The notes: generated by a model not told the origin, from the sequence alone. Counted from the first letter of the stretch, positions 15,194 to 32,852 are shown. The stretch: DNA of 45,933 bases from Thermus tenuipuniceus (GCF_002964845.1 NZ_PRDA01000039.1:1-45933); one strand, 5' to 3'. Translations and numbers: made by a program.

Positions 15194-16486
15194 ATGCGCC
15201 CTAGCTGGCTTCTCCTCCCCTTGCTTTTGTGCCAGGGCCTTCTCCCCTGGGCCTTGGGTCAGAACGTGCCCGTCCAGGAGCGCACCGTGCGCAACCTGGA
15301 AGGCCAGCTGGACCGGGCCAAGGCCCTCGAGGAGCGAAGCCAAAGGCGGATCCAGATCCTAAACCAGGAGCTTTCCCGCCTCTCCACCCGGGTGGAGAAC
15401 CTGCTTAAGGAGAAGGCCCGCCTGGAAGGAGAAATCACCCGATTGGAGAGGGAGCGCGCCGCCTTAAGCCGGCAGATCGCCCAGCTGAAAGAGGAGATAC
15501 GCCAGACGGAAGGGCGCATCACCCAACTGGAAAAGGACCTGGAAAACCTCAAGGAACGGCTCCAGGCCCTGATGCGAAGCCTACACCGGGAAAAGGCGGG
15601 CCGCTACCTACCCCTCCTCAGGGCCCAGTCCTTCACCGACCTGGCGGTCCGGGCCCGCTGGGTGGGGTACATCTCAAAGCGGGATGCGGACCTGGTCCAT
15701 GCCCTTCAGGCCACCCTGAAGGCCCTAAGGGAAGAACGGGAGCGCTTAGGCCTTCTCCTCGCCGACCTCACCGCCAAGGAAAAGGCTCTCGGGGAAACCC
15801 AAAGGACCCTCGAGGGGCAGAAGAAGGAGCTGGAGGCTACCCTCTCCAGCCTGGAGCGGGAAGCCCAGGGCAAACGAGCCCTCCTGCGGGAGGCTCTACA
15901 GGAAAGGCAACGCCTGCAGGCGGAGCTGGCCCAGCTCCAGGCCCGGGTCCTGGCGGAGAGGCAACGCCTCCTGGAGCTCAAGCGCCAGGAGGAGGAGCGG
16001 AGAAGGCAGGAGGAGGAACGGCGTAGGCGGGAAGCCGAGCGCCGCCAGGCCGCGGCCCAGCCAGCGCCCCGGGAAGCCAGTGTGGTGGTGCCCCCTCCCC
16101 CCTTACCCGCCACCGTGGGCCGGTTGGCCTTCCCCGTCCCCGGGGGCAGGATCCTGGTGGCTTACGGGCAGGAAGGGCCTTTCCAGGTCATCCAGGGCCC
16201 AGCCCCGGGAAGCCCCGTGCAGGCAGCCGCGGAAGGGTACGTGGCCGGAATCCTCTACCTGCCCAACCTGGGCTACACGGTGATGCTGGTGCACACGGAA
16301 ACCCTCTCCACCGTCTACACCAACCTGCAAGAACCCCTGGTGCAGGAAGGGCAAAGGGTAGAGCGAGGCCAGCTCCTCGGCTACACGGGAGGAGGCCTTC
16401 TCATCCGCCCGGAGGAGCTGGAGTTCAGGGTGGCAGTACGCATAGACGGAGAGACCCGCTTCGTGGATCCCTCCGCCTACTACTAA
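15194..16486 (+). CDS. envC: EnvC-like murein hydrolase activator (coiled coil plus degenerate M23 domain)
   Basis: 430 residues. A signal peptide (WLLLPLLLCQGLLPWALGQ) is followed by a long coiled coil (about 30-285, heptads rich in E, R, L), a charged QEEERRRQEEERR linker, a proline-rich linker and a C-terminal LytM/M23 domain (about 310-430). The M23 fold is recognisable (GSPVQAAAEGYVAGI, VYTNLQEPLVQEGQRVERG), but the zinc ligands are missing: the HxxxD position reads FQVIQGPAPG, YAHL is YTNL, and HLHFE is ELEFR. So it should activate amidases rather than cut peptidoglycan itself, as known for EnvC. It sits directly behind ftsX and is probably its partner. Confidence 0.88.
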   Translation: MRPSWLLLPLLLCQGLLPWALGQNVPVQERTVRNLEGQLDRAKALEERSQRRIQILNQELSRLSTRVENLLKEKARLEGEITRLERERAALSRQIAQLKEEIRQTEGRITQLEKDLENLKERLQALMRSLHREKAGRYLPLLRAQSFTDLAVRARWVGYISKRDADLVHALQATLKALREERERLGLLLADLTAKEKALGETQRTLEGQKKELEATLSSLEREAQGKRALLREALQERQRLQAELAQLQARVLAERQRLLELKRQEEERRRQEEERRRREAERRQAAAQPAPREASVVVPPPPLPATVGRLAFPVPGGRILVAYGQEGPFQVIQGPAPGSPVQAAAEGYVAGILYLPNLGYTVMLVHTETLSTVYTNLQEPLVQEGQRVERGQLLGYTGGGLLIRPEELEFRVAVRIDGETRFVDPSAYY

Positions 16487-16498
16487 GGGCCTTGAAGG

Positions 16499-17059
16499 CT
16501 ATGCGGGCTCGATAAGCCCGTAGTTGCCGTCCTTACGGCGGTAGATGACGTTGATCTCGTCGGTCTTGGCGTTGCGGAACACGAAGAAGTCGTGGCCCAA
16601 AGCCTCCATCTGGAAAACGGCCTCCTCGGGGTCCATGGGCTTCATCTCGAAGCGCTTGACCCGGACGATTTTGGGCCCCTCCTCTTCCTCGGGCTTACGC
16701 AGGGCCTCGAGGTCCTGCACCTCGGGGGGCGGAGGCCCCTGGTACGAGTGGCGCTTACCGATAAAACGGCGCTCCTTGAAGCGCTTGAGCTGGGTTTCCA
16801 GGCGATCCACCATGCGGTCGATGGCCGCGTAAAGGTCGGGATCCTCCTCCTCCACCCTGACGAGCCCCCCGGGGAGGTCCACCTGCACCTCGGCCTTGGC
16901 CTTGCGGGCCACGTGATTACTACCCGCCAGGGAGAGAACCACCTTGGCCATGAGCTCCCCGTTTTGGTAGCGGTCCAGGCGGGAGAGCTTCCGCTCCACG
17001 TAGTCCCGGATGGCGTCGGTGATCTCCAGGTTGCGACCGATGAGTTTGTAGACGTTCAT
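16499..17059 (-). CDS. hpf: Long-form ribosome hibernation promoting factor
   Basis: 186 residues. The N-terminal S30AE domain (about 1-105, MNVYKLIGRNLEITDAIRDY) would sit in the decoding centre of the small subunit. After a linker rich in proline and glutamate, the C-terminal domain (about 128-186, IVRVKRFEMKPMDPEEAVFQ) drives 100S ribosome dimerisation, so this is the long HPF type. The gene lies on the minus strand directly after ftsE with a 4-bp ATGA overlap, so the two are translationally coupled. That pairing of a hibernation factor with a division ATPase is worth noting. The 12-bp gap to envC leaves no room for a terminator. Confidence 0.95.
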   Translation of the reverse strand: MNVYKLIGRNLEITDAIRDYVERKLSRLDRYQNGELMAKVVLSLAGSNHVARKAKAEVQVDLPGGLVRVEEEDPDLYAAIDRMVDRLETQLKRFKERRFIGKRHSYQGPPPPEVQDLEALRKPEEEEGPKIVRVKRFEMKPMDPEEAVFQMEALGHDFFVFRNAKTDEINVIYRRKDGNYGLIEPA

Positions 17060-17784
17060 GCGCCCTCCTTTCCGCCCCGGTCAGGGCTTTCCCTTACCCT
17101 TATGCTACCACCTTCCCCAGGACGTTCGTCCCGCACCACCTGCCCGGCCTTCAGGACCACCACCCGCGCCGGATAGGCCTCCAGAAGCTCCCGGCTGTGG
17201 GTGGCCACCACCACCGTGGCCCCCCGCTGGTGAGCAGCCTTGAGAATATCCAACACCTGAAGGGCGTTATCCAGGTCCAGGTTCCCCGTGGGCTCGTCCG
17301 CCAGGATCACGGGGGGGTCCAGAAGCAAGGCCCGGGCTATGGCCACCCGCTGGGCCTCCCCCACGGAAAGCTCCTCGGGAAAGGCCCTTTTCTTGTGAAC
17401 GAGCCCCACCCGGCGCAGGGCGGTGGCAATCCGCTCTCCCCACTCCCCGGAAGGAATCCCTTGCACCCTAAGCACAAAGGCCAGGTTCTCCTCCACCGTC
17501 ATATCGGAAAGGAGGCGGTGGTCCTGGAAGACCATGCCGATGCGGCGGCGGTGAAGGGCCACCTGGTTCCCCCTGAGGAGATTGAGGTTCTGCCCAGCAA
17601 AGTACACCGCCCCCTGGGTGGGAAGAAGGCGGCGGAGGATAAGGGCGAGCAAGGTGGACTTCCCGGCTCCGGAGTGGCCCACCACATAGACGAACTCCCC
17701 CTTCTTCACCTCGAGGCTCACGTTGTAAAGCGCCTTGGTCCCCGTGCGGGGGTACTCCAGGCCCACCCGGTGGAAGGCGATCAT
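17056..17784 (-). CDS. ftsE: Cell-division ATPase FtsE
   Basis: 242 residues of the FtsE ABC ATPase family. Walker A is GHSGAGKST (about residue 37), the Q-loop lies in MVFQDHRLL, Walker B is PVILADEPTGNLD, and the switch histidine is in VATHSREL. The signature motif reads LSVGEAQR where LSGGEQQR is expected, an unusual V for the second glycine. The N-terminus MIAFHRVGLEYPRTGTKAL is typical FtsE. Its FtsX partner is on the opposite strand at 14338. A TATAGT box lies 6 nt before the ATG; an AGGAGC also occupies that gap, so either leaderless or ribosome-site initiation is possible. It overlaps hpf downstream. Confidence 0.92.
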   Translation of the reverse strand: MIAFHRVGLEYPRTGTKALYNVSLEVKKGEFVYVVGHSGAGKSTLLALILRRLLPTQGAVYFAGQNLNLLRGNQVALHRRRIGMVFQDHRLLSDMTVEENLAFVLRVQGIPSGEWGERIATALRRVGLVHKKRAFPEELSVGEAQRVAIARALLLDPPVILADEPTGNLDLDNALQVLDILKAAHQRGATVVVATHSRELLEAYPARVVVLKAGQVVRDERPGEGGSIRVRESPDRGGKEGA

Positions 17785-17790
17785 GCTCCT

Positions 17791-17796
17791 ACTATA
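17791..17796 (-). promoter_or_regulatory. -10 box (TATAGT) 6 nt before ftsE
   Basis: TATAGT on the minus strand is followed by AGGAGC and the ATG at 17784. A second TATAGT serves the divergent protease gene at 17835, so the two promoters lie back to back. Confidence 0.5.
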
Positions 17797-17834
17797 CGGA
17801 AGGCAGGCCAGACTTTCTTCTCATGGAAAGGCGC

Positions 17835-17840
17835 TATAGT
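17835..17840 (+). promoter_or_regulatory. -10 box (TATAGT) of the CtpA-type protease gene
   Basis: TATAGT lies 21 nt before the ATG at 17862, giving a short leader with AGGTGAG as ribosome site. The -35 is not clear. Confidence 0.45.
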
Positions 17841-17861
17841 GGAAGCTAGGTGAGGGAAGAG

Positions 17862-19187
17862 ATGAAAAAACGCGCATGGCTTATCGCAGGGCTCGGGGTG
17901 GTCCTGGCCCTAGTATACGCCCAGCTTCCTCGGCCGCAGGCGGAAAACCTCCTGCAAAACCCCAACGGCCAAGCCCTCCTCGAGGTCTACCAGAGGATCC
18001 AGCAGGACTACCTGGAACCCCTGCCCCGGGAGAAACTCAACGCCCTCCTGGAAGGGGCCATCGGGGGGATGGTTTCCGCCTTGAAGGACCCCTTCACCAA
18101 CTACTCCCCACCCCAGCGGGCAAGCCTCCGGCAGGAGGACCTCAGGGGAGAGTTCTTCGGCATCGGGGCCACCCTTTCCCCCACCAACCCTGACGGCACG
18201 GGGGCCAAGATCGAAGGGGTGATGAAGGGCCTTCCCGCCCAACGGGCCGGGATGCGGGCCGGGGATGTGATCCTGGAGGTGGACGGGGAGGATGTGACCG
18301 GCCTGCCTCTCCAGGAAGTGGTGGCCAGAATCCGCGGCCGCGAGGGCACCAAGGTCACCATCAAGGTTCGTCGGGAAGGCACCCCCGCCCCCCTAGTCTT
18401 TGAGCTCATCCGGGAAAAGGTGGAGATCATCTCGGTTTCCACGGGCAGGATCGGGGACGTGGGCTACATTGCCCTGGAAACCTTCGCCAACTTCAAGGTG
18501 GAGGACCAGCTGAAGCGGGCCATAGACGAGCTCAAGGCCCAGGGCATAAAGAAGCTCATCTTTGACCTTAGGGACAACGGAGGGGGCCTCCTGGACCAGG
18601 GTTGCGCCGTGGCCAGCGCTTTCTTGAAGGAAGGACCCATCGTCTACACCCGTACCAAAAACCTCACCCGGGTCTGGTGCGAGGCCTCGGGGAAGCCTTT
18701 ATGGGATGGCCCCATGGTGGTCCTGGTGAACGGGAACTCGGCCTCCGCCAGCGAAATCGTGGCCGGGGCCCTGCAGGACCACGGCCGGGCCAAGGTCATC
18801 GGGGAGAAGACCTTCGGCAAGGGTGTGGGCCAGACCCCCTACACCCTGGCCAACGGGGGTGAGCTCACCCTGGTCACCTTCGAGTGGCTCACCCCCAAGC
18901 GCCGGGCCATCAACAAGGAGGGCCTTAAGCCCGACATTGAGGTTAAGGACACCCGCTTCCCCACCCCTTTCTCCCTGGAAGGAGCCGGGGCACCGCCGGG
19001 GGCCGAGGTCAGCGTAACCCTAAACGGCAAGACCGTGAAGGTGAAGGCCGACGCCGAGGGCAAGTTCACCTACGCCGAACCCCAGCGCCAGCGGCCTCTT
19101 CCCGAGGACCGGGGCCAGGCGGTCTTGGACCTGGAGCAAGACGCCATCCTCAAGCGGGCTTTGCAGGAGCTTAACGCCACCCGTTAG
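17862..19187 (+). CDS. ctpA: Carboxy-terminal processing protease (S41 family)
   Basis: 441 residues. An N-terminal membrane segment (residues 5-20) precedes a helical region and a PDZ domain (about 90-175, GIGATLSP to VTIKVRREG). The S41 core follows with the catalytic serine in NGNSASASEIVAGAL and lysine in GEKTFGKGVGQ. A C-terminal domain after residue 360 (VSVTLNGKTVKVKADAEGKF) has strand repeats and is less conserved. Tail-specific proteases of this kind cut envelope proteins, including division factors. Start: ATG 17862 with AGGTGAG; a GTG at 17850 is possible. Placed next to ftsE and ftsX-envC, it fits an envelope-division group. A strong terminator follows. Confidence 0.93.
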   Translation: MKKRAWLIAGLGVVLALVYAQLPRPQAENLLQNPNGQALLEVYQRIQQDYLEPLPREKLNALLEGAIGGMVSALKDPFTNYSPPQRASLRQEDLRGEFFGIGATLSPTNPDGTGAKIEGVMKGLPAQRAGMRAGDVILEVDGEDVTGLPLQEVVARIRGREGTKVTIKVRREGTPAPLVFELIREKVEIISVSTGRIGDVGYIALETFANFKVEDQLKRAIDELKAQGIKKLIFDLRDNGGGLLDQGCAVASAFLKEGPIVYTRTKNLTRVWCEASGKPLWDGPMVVLVNGNSASASEIVAGALQDHGRAKVIGEKTFGKGVGQTPYTLANGGELTLVTFEWLTPKRRAINKEGLKPDIEVKDTRFPTPFSLEGAGAPPGAEVSVTLNGKTVKVKADAEGKFTYAEPQRQRPLPEDRGQAVLDLEQDAILKRALQELNATR

Positions 19188-19202
19188 CCTGGGAGGAAGG
19201 CT

Positions 19203-19230
19203 AAAGGGGCCGGGTTTCTCCGGCCCCTTT
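19203..19230. terminator. Bidirectional intrinsic terminator between ctpA and metG
   Basis: AAAGGGGCCGG (19203-19213), a 6-nt loop and CCGGCCCCTTT (19220-19230) form an 11-bp perfect stem with A and T flanks. It sits 15 bp after ctpA and about 75 bp after the convergent metG, so it can stop transcription from both sides. Confidence 0.85.
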
Positions 19231-19305
19231 AAACCACCCCACCCTGGCTTCCTCATGGCGGGAGCTCAGGTGGTTCCTTCCCTTACACCCCTCTTGCGCC
19301 GAGGG

Positions 19306-21262
<1,957 letters not shown>

Positions 21263-21284
21263 TTCATGGGTCCGATTCTACACC

Positions 21285-22438
<1,154 letters not shown>

Positions 22439-22444
22439 GAGGGC

Positions 22445-22450
22445 ATCTTA
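22445..22450 (-). promoter_or_regulatory. -10 box (TAAGAT) 6 nt before bcp
   Basis: TAAGAT, 6 nt, ATG on the minus strand; no Shine-Dalgarno in the gap. Likely a leaderless bcp-rpiA transcript. Confidence 0.45.
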
Positions 22451-22482
22451 CCCCAAGCCCCCGGAGCGCGGATAAGGGGGCG

Positions 22483-22968
22483 CTAAAGTTTGTAGCCAAA
22501 ACGGCGGAGAAGGTCCTTACGCCAGGCCACCTCGGCGTCGTCCTCCACCCCCAGGGGCTTAAAGCCATCCATGACCCCCAGGATGGCTCGCCCTTCCCCC
22601 TCCTCCGCCACCACCACCTTTAGGGGATTGGCAGTGGCAGCAAAAATGCGCACCACCTCAGGACAGGCCTTCACCGCATGGAGCACGTTGATGGGGTAAA
22701 ACCCCTCCCCTAAAATAATGAGGAAGCTGTGCCCTGCCGCCAGGTTGAGGAGGTTCCTGACCGCAAGTTCGGTAAGCTCGGGATCGGTGCCCGAGCGCCG
22801 CACCAGGCGCTTGCCGCTGGCCTCGGAGAAAGCCAGGCCGAACTTGATGCCCGGCACGGCGGTCACCAAAGCCTCGTGCAAGTCCTCCACCGTCTTGATG
22901 AAGTGGGCCTGGCCCAGGATGACGTTCAGGTTTTCCGGCTTCTCGATGGGGATTATCTTGAGTTCCAT
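22483..22968 (-). CDS. Adenosine-specific kinase family protein (DUF355)
   Basis: 161 residues matching the small archaeal-type adenosine-specific kinase family: ENLNVILGQAHFIKTVEDLH at the start, GIKFGLAFSEASGKRLVR in the core, the LIILGEGFYPINVLHAV stretch and the closing RAILGVMDGFKPLGVE. No P-loop or PfkB motifs are present, as expected for this distinct fold. Length is normal. It lies 44 bp upstream of bcp on the same strand, but bcp has its own -10-like box. TAAAAT 6 nt before the ATG suggests leaderless translation. Whether it truly phosphorylates adenosine in Thermus is not shown by sequence. Confidence 0.88.
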   Translation of the reverse strand: MELKIIPIEKPENLNVILGQAHFIKTVEDLHEALVTAVPGIKFGLAFSEASGKRLVRRSGTDPELTELAVRNLLNLAAGHSFLIILGEGFYPINVLHAVKACPEVVRIFAATANPLKVVVAEEGEGRAILGVMDGFKPLGVEDDAEVAWRKDLLRRFGYKL

Positions 22969-22974
22969 GCCTAC

Positions 22975-22980
22975 ATTTTA
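22975..22980 (-). promoter_or_regulatory. -10 box (TAAAAT) 6 nt before the adenosine-specific kinase gene
   Basis: TAAAAT on the minus strand, then 6 nt, then the ATG at 22968. It faces the mqnC start on the other strand. Confidence 0.5.
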
Positions 22981-23019
22981 TGGCCCAGCCTCCAACCGGC
23001 GAAGCCAGAAGGGTGTAGC

Positions 23020-26146
<3,127 letters not shown>

Positions 26147-26162
26147 ACGTACTCCAGAAATG

Positions 26163-26176
26163 GGCGCCCTAGCGCC
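26163..26176 (-). repeat. Small hairpin in the trpB leader
   Basis: GGCGC, a 4-nt loop and GCGCC lie 17 nt upstream of trpB. A partly repeated element (GCTTGCGGCG and GCTTTGCGGCG on the minus strand, 26198-26207 and 26173-26183) flanks it. No T-run or Trp codons are seen, so classical attenuation is not supported. Confidence 0.35.
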
Positions 26177-26317
26177 GCAAAGCCTATCCATCCTACACGC
26201 CGCAAGCCCTTAGAGCCAAGGTCAAGAGGGCCTGTAGCGCCCGTGCCGCCACTTGTAGGCAAAGGGGGTGCGGACCCGCATGAGCTTAGGGTAGACCCCT
26301 TTGGGCCAAAGAGCAAG

Positions 26318-26323
26318 TAGACT
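26318..26323 (+). promoter_or_regulatory. -10 box (TAGACT) 7 nt before thyX
   Basis: TAGACT, then CAAGGGC, then the ATG at 26331. The spacing fits a leaderless start, although AAGGG in the gap could be a weak ribosome site. Confidence 0.4.
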
Positions 26324-26330
26324 CAAGGGC

Positions 26331-29164
<2,834 letters not shown>

Positions 29165-29174
29165 CCCAACCCGG

Positions 29175-29180
29175 TATAAT
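29175..29180 (+). promoter_or_regulatory. -10 box (TATAAT) of the BMP-type binding protein gene
   Basis: A perfect TATAAT with a leader of about 25 nt and AGGAGGTGG ahead of the ATG at 29213. The -35 is poor. Confidence 0.6.
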
Positions 29181-29212
29181 GCCCTACGGCGAAATGCCAT
29201 AGGAGGTGGCAG

Positions 29213-30337
29213 ATGAAACGTATTGTGGCCCTTTTGGCGGTATTGGCCCTAGGTTTGAGCCTGGCCCAGGTGCGCGTGGGAATCGCCTTTGATGCGGGCG
29301 GCAAGTTTGACCGCTCCTTCAACCAGTCCGCTTGGGAAGGGGCGCAAAAGGCGGCCAAGGACTTCGGGGTTAAGCTCTTCGACTTCGAGCCCGCCGACCC
29401 CTCCCAGGTGGGCCAGGGCATCCGCACCTTCGCCGAGGAGGGCTTTGACCTGGTGATCGGGGTGGGCTTCGCCAACGAACCCGCCATCACCGCCACCGCC
29501 AAGGAGTTCCCCAAGGTGAACTTTGCGGTGATCGACGCCGTCCCCGGGGAAGGCAAGCTTTTAAACGCCGTGGGCCTGGTCTTCCGGGAGCACGAGGGGA
29601 GCTTCCTGGTGGGCTACATCGCCGGCAAGATGAGCCGCACCGGGGTGGTGGGCTTCATCGGCGGCATGGACATCCCCCTCATCCACAAGTTTGAGGCGGG
29701 CTTCCGGGCCGGGGCGGAGTACGCCTTCAAGGAGGACAAGATCCAGGGCAAGGTCCTGGTGGGGTACGTGGGCAACACCCCCGCCGCCTGGAACGACCCC
29801 GCCAAGGCCAAGGAGATCGCCGCCAGCCAGGTGCGCCAGGGAGCGGACATCATCTACGCCGCCGCCGGTGGCTCGGGCCTTGGGCTCATCGACTACGTGA
29901 AGCAGGCCAAGTGCCTGAAGGAAGGTGGCGCCATCCGCTTCGTGCGTAAGGCTGACCCCTACGCCAAGGTACCCAAGTACGCGGATTACACCAAGACCTG
30001 CGGCACCGACGGCACCAAGGCCACGCCCCTCTTCTTCATCGGGGTGGATGCCAACCAGAACTACCTCGGGGACACCGACAACAACCCGAACACCCTGAAC
30101 CACGGCCTCACCTCCATGATGAAGCGGGTGGACGTGGCCACCTACGAGGTCATCAAGAGCGTGGTGCAGAAGGCCTTCAAGGGCGGGGTGCGGGAGTTCG
30201 GCTTGGCCAACAACGGGGTGGGCTACGCCCTGGACGAGTACAACAAGGCCCTGATCCCCGCTGCGGTGGTCAGCAAGCTGGAGGTCTTGAAGCAGCAGAT
30301 CATCAAGGGCCAGCTTAAGGTGCCCGAAAAACGCTAG
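29213..30337 (+). CDS. BMP-family ABC transporter substrate-binding protein (nucleoside-type)
   Basis: 374 residues. A signal peptide ([16 protein letters not shown]) lacks the lipobox cysteine of many BMP/PnrA proteins. The mature part shows the family core: [52 protein letters not shown] (in two parts, [11 protein letters not shown] and [10 protein letters not shown]), and [14 protein letters not shown]. Such proteins usually bind purine nucleosides. An insertion near residues 240-275 carries two cysteines (AKCLKEG, KTCGTDG) that could form a disulfide. The ABC ATPase follows after a terminator. Permease genes are not here. Confidence 0.88.
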   Translation: MKRIVALLAVLALGLSLAQVRVGIAFDAGGKFDRSFNQSAWEGAQKAAKDFGVKLFDFEPADPSQVGQGIRTFAEEGFDLVIGVGFANEPAITATAKEFPKVNFAVIDAVPGEGKLLNAVGLVFREHEGSFLVGYIAGKMSRTGVVGFIGGMDIPLIHKFEAGFRAGAEYAFKEDKIQGKVLVGYVGNTPAAWNDPAKAKEIAASQVRQGADIIYAAAGGSGLGLIDYVKQAKCLKEGGAIRFVRKADPYAKVPKYADYTKTCGTDGTKATPLFFIGVDANQNYLGDTDNNPNTLNHGLTSMMKRVDVATYEVIKSVVQKAFKGGVREFGLANNGVGYALDEYNKALIPAAVVSKLEVLKQQIIKGQLKVPEKR

Positions 30338-30352
30338 GAAGGCAGGCTCAGC

Positions 30353-30380
30353 AAAAGGCCGGGAAGTTCCCGGCCTTTTT
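30353..30380 (+). terminator. Intrinsic terminator after the BMP gene
   Basis: AAAAGGCCGGG (30353-30363), a 5-nt loop and CCCGGCCTTTTT (30369-30380). The T-run merges into the promoter box of the next gene. Confidence 0.85.
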
Positions 30381-30381
30381 G

Positions 30382-30387
30382 TATACT
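30382..30387 (+). promoter_or_regulatory. -10 box (TATACT) directly after the terminator, 6 nt before the ABC ATPase start
   Basis: TATACT, then CCGGGC, then GTG at 30394. The promoter would start the ATPase transcript separately from the BMP gene. Confidence 0.45.
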
Positions 30388-30393
30388 CCGGGC

Positions 30394-31902
30394 GTGGAGG
30401 TCGGCGGAACTACCTCAAAGGCCCTGGTCCTAAAGGACATCACCAAGCGCTTCCCCCTGGTCCTGGCCAACGACCACATCAGCCTGGACCTGAACTGGGG
30501 CGAGGTCCTGGCCCTGGTGGGGGAAAACGGGGCGGGGAAATCCACCTTGATGAAGATCGTCTACGGCCTGCAGCCCCCGGACAAAGGGGAGATGTGGGTG
30601 GACGGCAAGCCCTATCGGCCCAAGAGCCCCCTGGACGCCATCGCCCACGGCATCGGCATGGTCCACCAACACTTCATGCTGGTGGAACCCTTCACCGTGC
30701 TGGAAAACCTGGTTTTGGGCCTCGAGCCGGGAAGCCCTCTATACCTCAATCTGGACGAGGCCAGGAAGCGGGCCACCGCCCTCATGGAGGAGCTGGGCTT
30801 CCAGGTACCCCTGGACGAGCGCATCGAGAACCTTCCCGTGGGCTTGCAGCAGCGGGTGGAGATCCTAAAGGCCCTTTACCGGCAGGCCAAAATCCTCATC
30901 CTGGACGAGCCCACCGCCGTTCTAACCCCCCAGGAGGCGGAGGAGCTTTTCCGCTTCCTGAGGGCCTACGTGGCCCAGGGAAACGCCGTGATCTTCATCA
31001 GCCACAAGCTGAAGGAGGTGCTTTCCGTGTCCGACCGGGTCACGGTGATCCGGGACGGGAAAGTGGTGGGCACGGTGAGGACCCCCGAGACCTCTTTAGA
31101 GGAGCTGGCCCGGATGATGGTGGGCCGGGAGGTGGTCCTAAGGGTGGAAAAAGGCCCGGCCAGGCCTGGGGAAGTGGTGCTGGAGGTGGAGGGCCTCGAG
31201 GCGCCCCCCAGGCTAAGGGGGGTGAGCTTCTTTGTGCGGGCTGGGGAGATCGTGGGCATCGCCGGGGTGGAAGGGAACGGCCAGACCGAGCTGGTGGAGG
31301 CCCTGGCGGGTCTGCGCAAGTACCGGGGAGCGGTGCGCTACCTGGGCCACCCTCTTCCCCACCTAGCCCTCAAGGTACGGGGGGCGGGCGTGAGCCACAT
31401 CCCCGAGGACCGGCTTGCCCGGGGTTTGGTCCTGGACTTTTCCGTACGGGAAAACGCCATCCTTGGGGACCAGCACCGCCCCCCCTTCCGCGGCTTCCTG
31501 GGCTTTCTGGATGGGAAGGCCATGGAGCAGCGCGCCCGGACCCTGGTGGAAACCTTTGACGTCCGCCCTCGCTCCACGGACCTCTCCGCCCGGCGCTTCT
31601 CCGGGGGGAACCAGCAGAAGATCGTGGTGGGCAGGGAGCTTTTGCGGGGGCCCCGCCTCCTCATCGCCGCCCAGCCCACCCGGGGCGTGGACGTGGGGGC
31701 CATCGAGTTCATCCACCAGCGCCTGGTGGAGGCCCGCGACCAGGGCCTGGCGGTGCTTCTGGTTTCCGCCGACCTTTCCGAGGTGATCAGCCTCTCGGAC
31801 CGCATCCTGGTTATGTACGAGGGGCGCATCGTGGGGGAACTCACCCCGGAAGAAGCCAAGGAAGAGCGCCTGGGCCTTCTGATGGCAGGCGTGCCCGCCT
31901 AG
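30394..31902 (+). CDS. ABC transporter ATPase with two nucleotide-binding domains (nucleoside-type)
   Basis: 502 residues. A duplicated ABC ATPase of the sugar/nucleoside class (RbsA/NupA-like). Domain 1 has Walker [10 protein letters not shown], signature LPVGLQQR and Walker [12 protein letters not shown]; domain 2 has a degenerate P-loop (GVEGNGQTE), signature FSGGNQQK and Walker-B region [13 protein letters not shown]. The second domain's missing Walker A lysine and QP in place of DE are usual in this family. Start: GTG 30394 fits a leaderless start; an in-frame TTG at 30379 lies inside the promoter. With the BMP protein it should power nucleoside uptake; the two permeases must lie elsewhere or be absent. 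Its stop shares CTAG with the convergent LptA-like gene. Confidence 0.85.
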   Translation: MEVGGTTSKALVLKDITKRFPLVLANDHISLDLNWGEVLALVGENGAGKSTLMKIVYGLQPPDKGEMWVDGKPYRPKSPLDAIAHGIGMVHQHFMLVEPFTVLENLVLGLEPGSPLYLNLDEARKRATALMEELGFQVPLDERIENLPVGLQQRVEILKALYRQAKILILDEPTAVLTPQEAEELFRFLRAYVAQGNAVIFISHKLKEVLSVSDRVTVIRDGKVVGTVRTPETSLEELARMMVGREVVLRVEKGPARPGEVVLEVEGLEAPPRLRGVSFFVRAGEIVGIAGVEGNGQTELVEALAGLRKYRGAVRYLGHPLPHLALKVRGAGVSHIPEDRLARGLVLDFSVRENAILGDQHRPPFRGFLGFLDGKAMEQRARTLVETFDVRPRSTDLSARRFSGGNQQKIVVGRELLRGPRLLIAAQPTRGVDVGAIEFIHQRLVEARDQGLAVLLVSADLSEVISLSDRILVMYEGRIVGELTPEEAKEERLGLLMAGVPA

Positions 31903-32852
31903 TCGCCGCGGAACTCCCCGGTCACCCCCCCCAGGACCACCACTTCCCCGCTCTTTAGGGCGTAGCGCACCCGCTCCCCCCGCACCACACCCCTTTCGTC
32001 CCGGCTTTCCACCTTCCCATACAGGAAGGCGTACCCTTCCTTTTCCCTGAGAAGCGCCCGCTCGGCCTTGGTGGTGCGCCCGCCCTGGCTAAGCTCCACC
32101 CCTCCGAGAAGCCAAAGCCGGTCCTCATCCAGAAGATAGCGCAAGGAGCCCGCCTTGCCCGAAAGGGGTTTTTCCCCTTCGCGGCGCACTTCCAGAGGAC
32201 CCTCCAATAGGGCCTCCCCGGTGTCGTTTTGGTAGCGGAGCCTCTGCCCCTCCACCCGCACCTGCCCCTGGGCCACCGCCACCTTTCCGGGAGCCGGCCT
32301 TAGCTCCAGCCGGCCTTCCTCCTCCAGGTACCGGGCCTCTCCCCCGGAGAGGAAGAGCTCCTCCACCCCACCCCGCTCCACCACCGCCAGGGGCCCCCTG
32401 GCCTCCACCTCCTCCCCCAGGCGCACCTCCACCCCCTTGGGGTCAAAGAGGACGAGGCGGAGGTAGCGCTCCCCTTTCCCTTTGCCGGCCCTTCGCAAAC
32501 GCATCAGGTAGGGAAGCCCCTCCTGTTCCCAATCGGGGTTATAGGCCACCTCCACCCTTTCCCCCACTTTCAGCCCCTCCTCCACCGCGCTTCCCAGATC
32601 CCTGAAGAAGGCTCGGTTCTCCACCTGAACCCTCTCGGGAGAAAGGGCTTGAAGCTCCCCTACCAGGAGGTCCCCGTAGTCCGCGTAGAAGAGGCTTCCC
32701 TCCTCCCCGCTCACCCAGGCCACCACCTTCTTCTCCTTGCGGGTGAGCTCCACCTGGGGGTGGAAGACCTCCTGGGCCAAGGCGAGGAGGCAAAGAGCGG
32801 CCACCCCAAGGAGGAACCTTGGGGCACGGCGGCCAGGGTGGGAGAGGAGCAC
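31899..32852 (-). CDS. LptA/OstA-like periplasmic protein, second copy
   Basis: 317 residues starting at GTG 32852. A hydrophobic segment ([15 protein letters not shown]) is a signal sequence; the start residues before it are unusual ([12 protein letters not shown]), so a later start is possible. The C-terminal half (about 150-317) has the repeated short beta-strands typical of OstA/LptA-like jelly-roll proteins ([31 protein letters not shown]). It is the last gene of a five-gene minus-strand run and follows the first LptA-like gene by 12 bp. Role: probably carries an envelope lipid or glycolipid between membranes. Function in Thermus unproven. Confidence 0.7.
   Translation of the reverse strand: MLLSHPGRRAPRFLLGVAALCLLALAQEVFHPQVELTRKEKKVVAWVSGEEGSLFYADYGDLLVGELQALSPERVQVENRAFFRDLGSAVEEGLKVGERVEVAYNPDWEQEGLPYLMRLRRAGKGKGERYLRLVLFDPKGVEVRLGEEVEARGPLAVVERGGVEELFLSGGEARYLEEEGRLELRPAPGKVAVAQGQVRVEGQRLRYQNDTGEALLEGPLEVRREGEKPLSGKAGSLRYLLDEDRLWLLGGVELSQGGRTTKAERALLREKEGYAFLYGKVESRDERGVVRGERVRYALKSGEVVVLGGVTGEFRGD

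Noticed and set aside
26147-26330. Trp attenuator or leader peptide before trpB
   Set aside because: The short open frame has no tandem Trp codons and the hairpin has no T-run.
30379-30393. TTG at 30379 as start of the ABC ATPase
   Set aside because: It would overlap the terminator T-run and the TATACT box. GTG at 30394 fits better.
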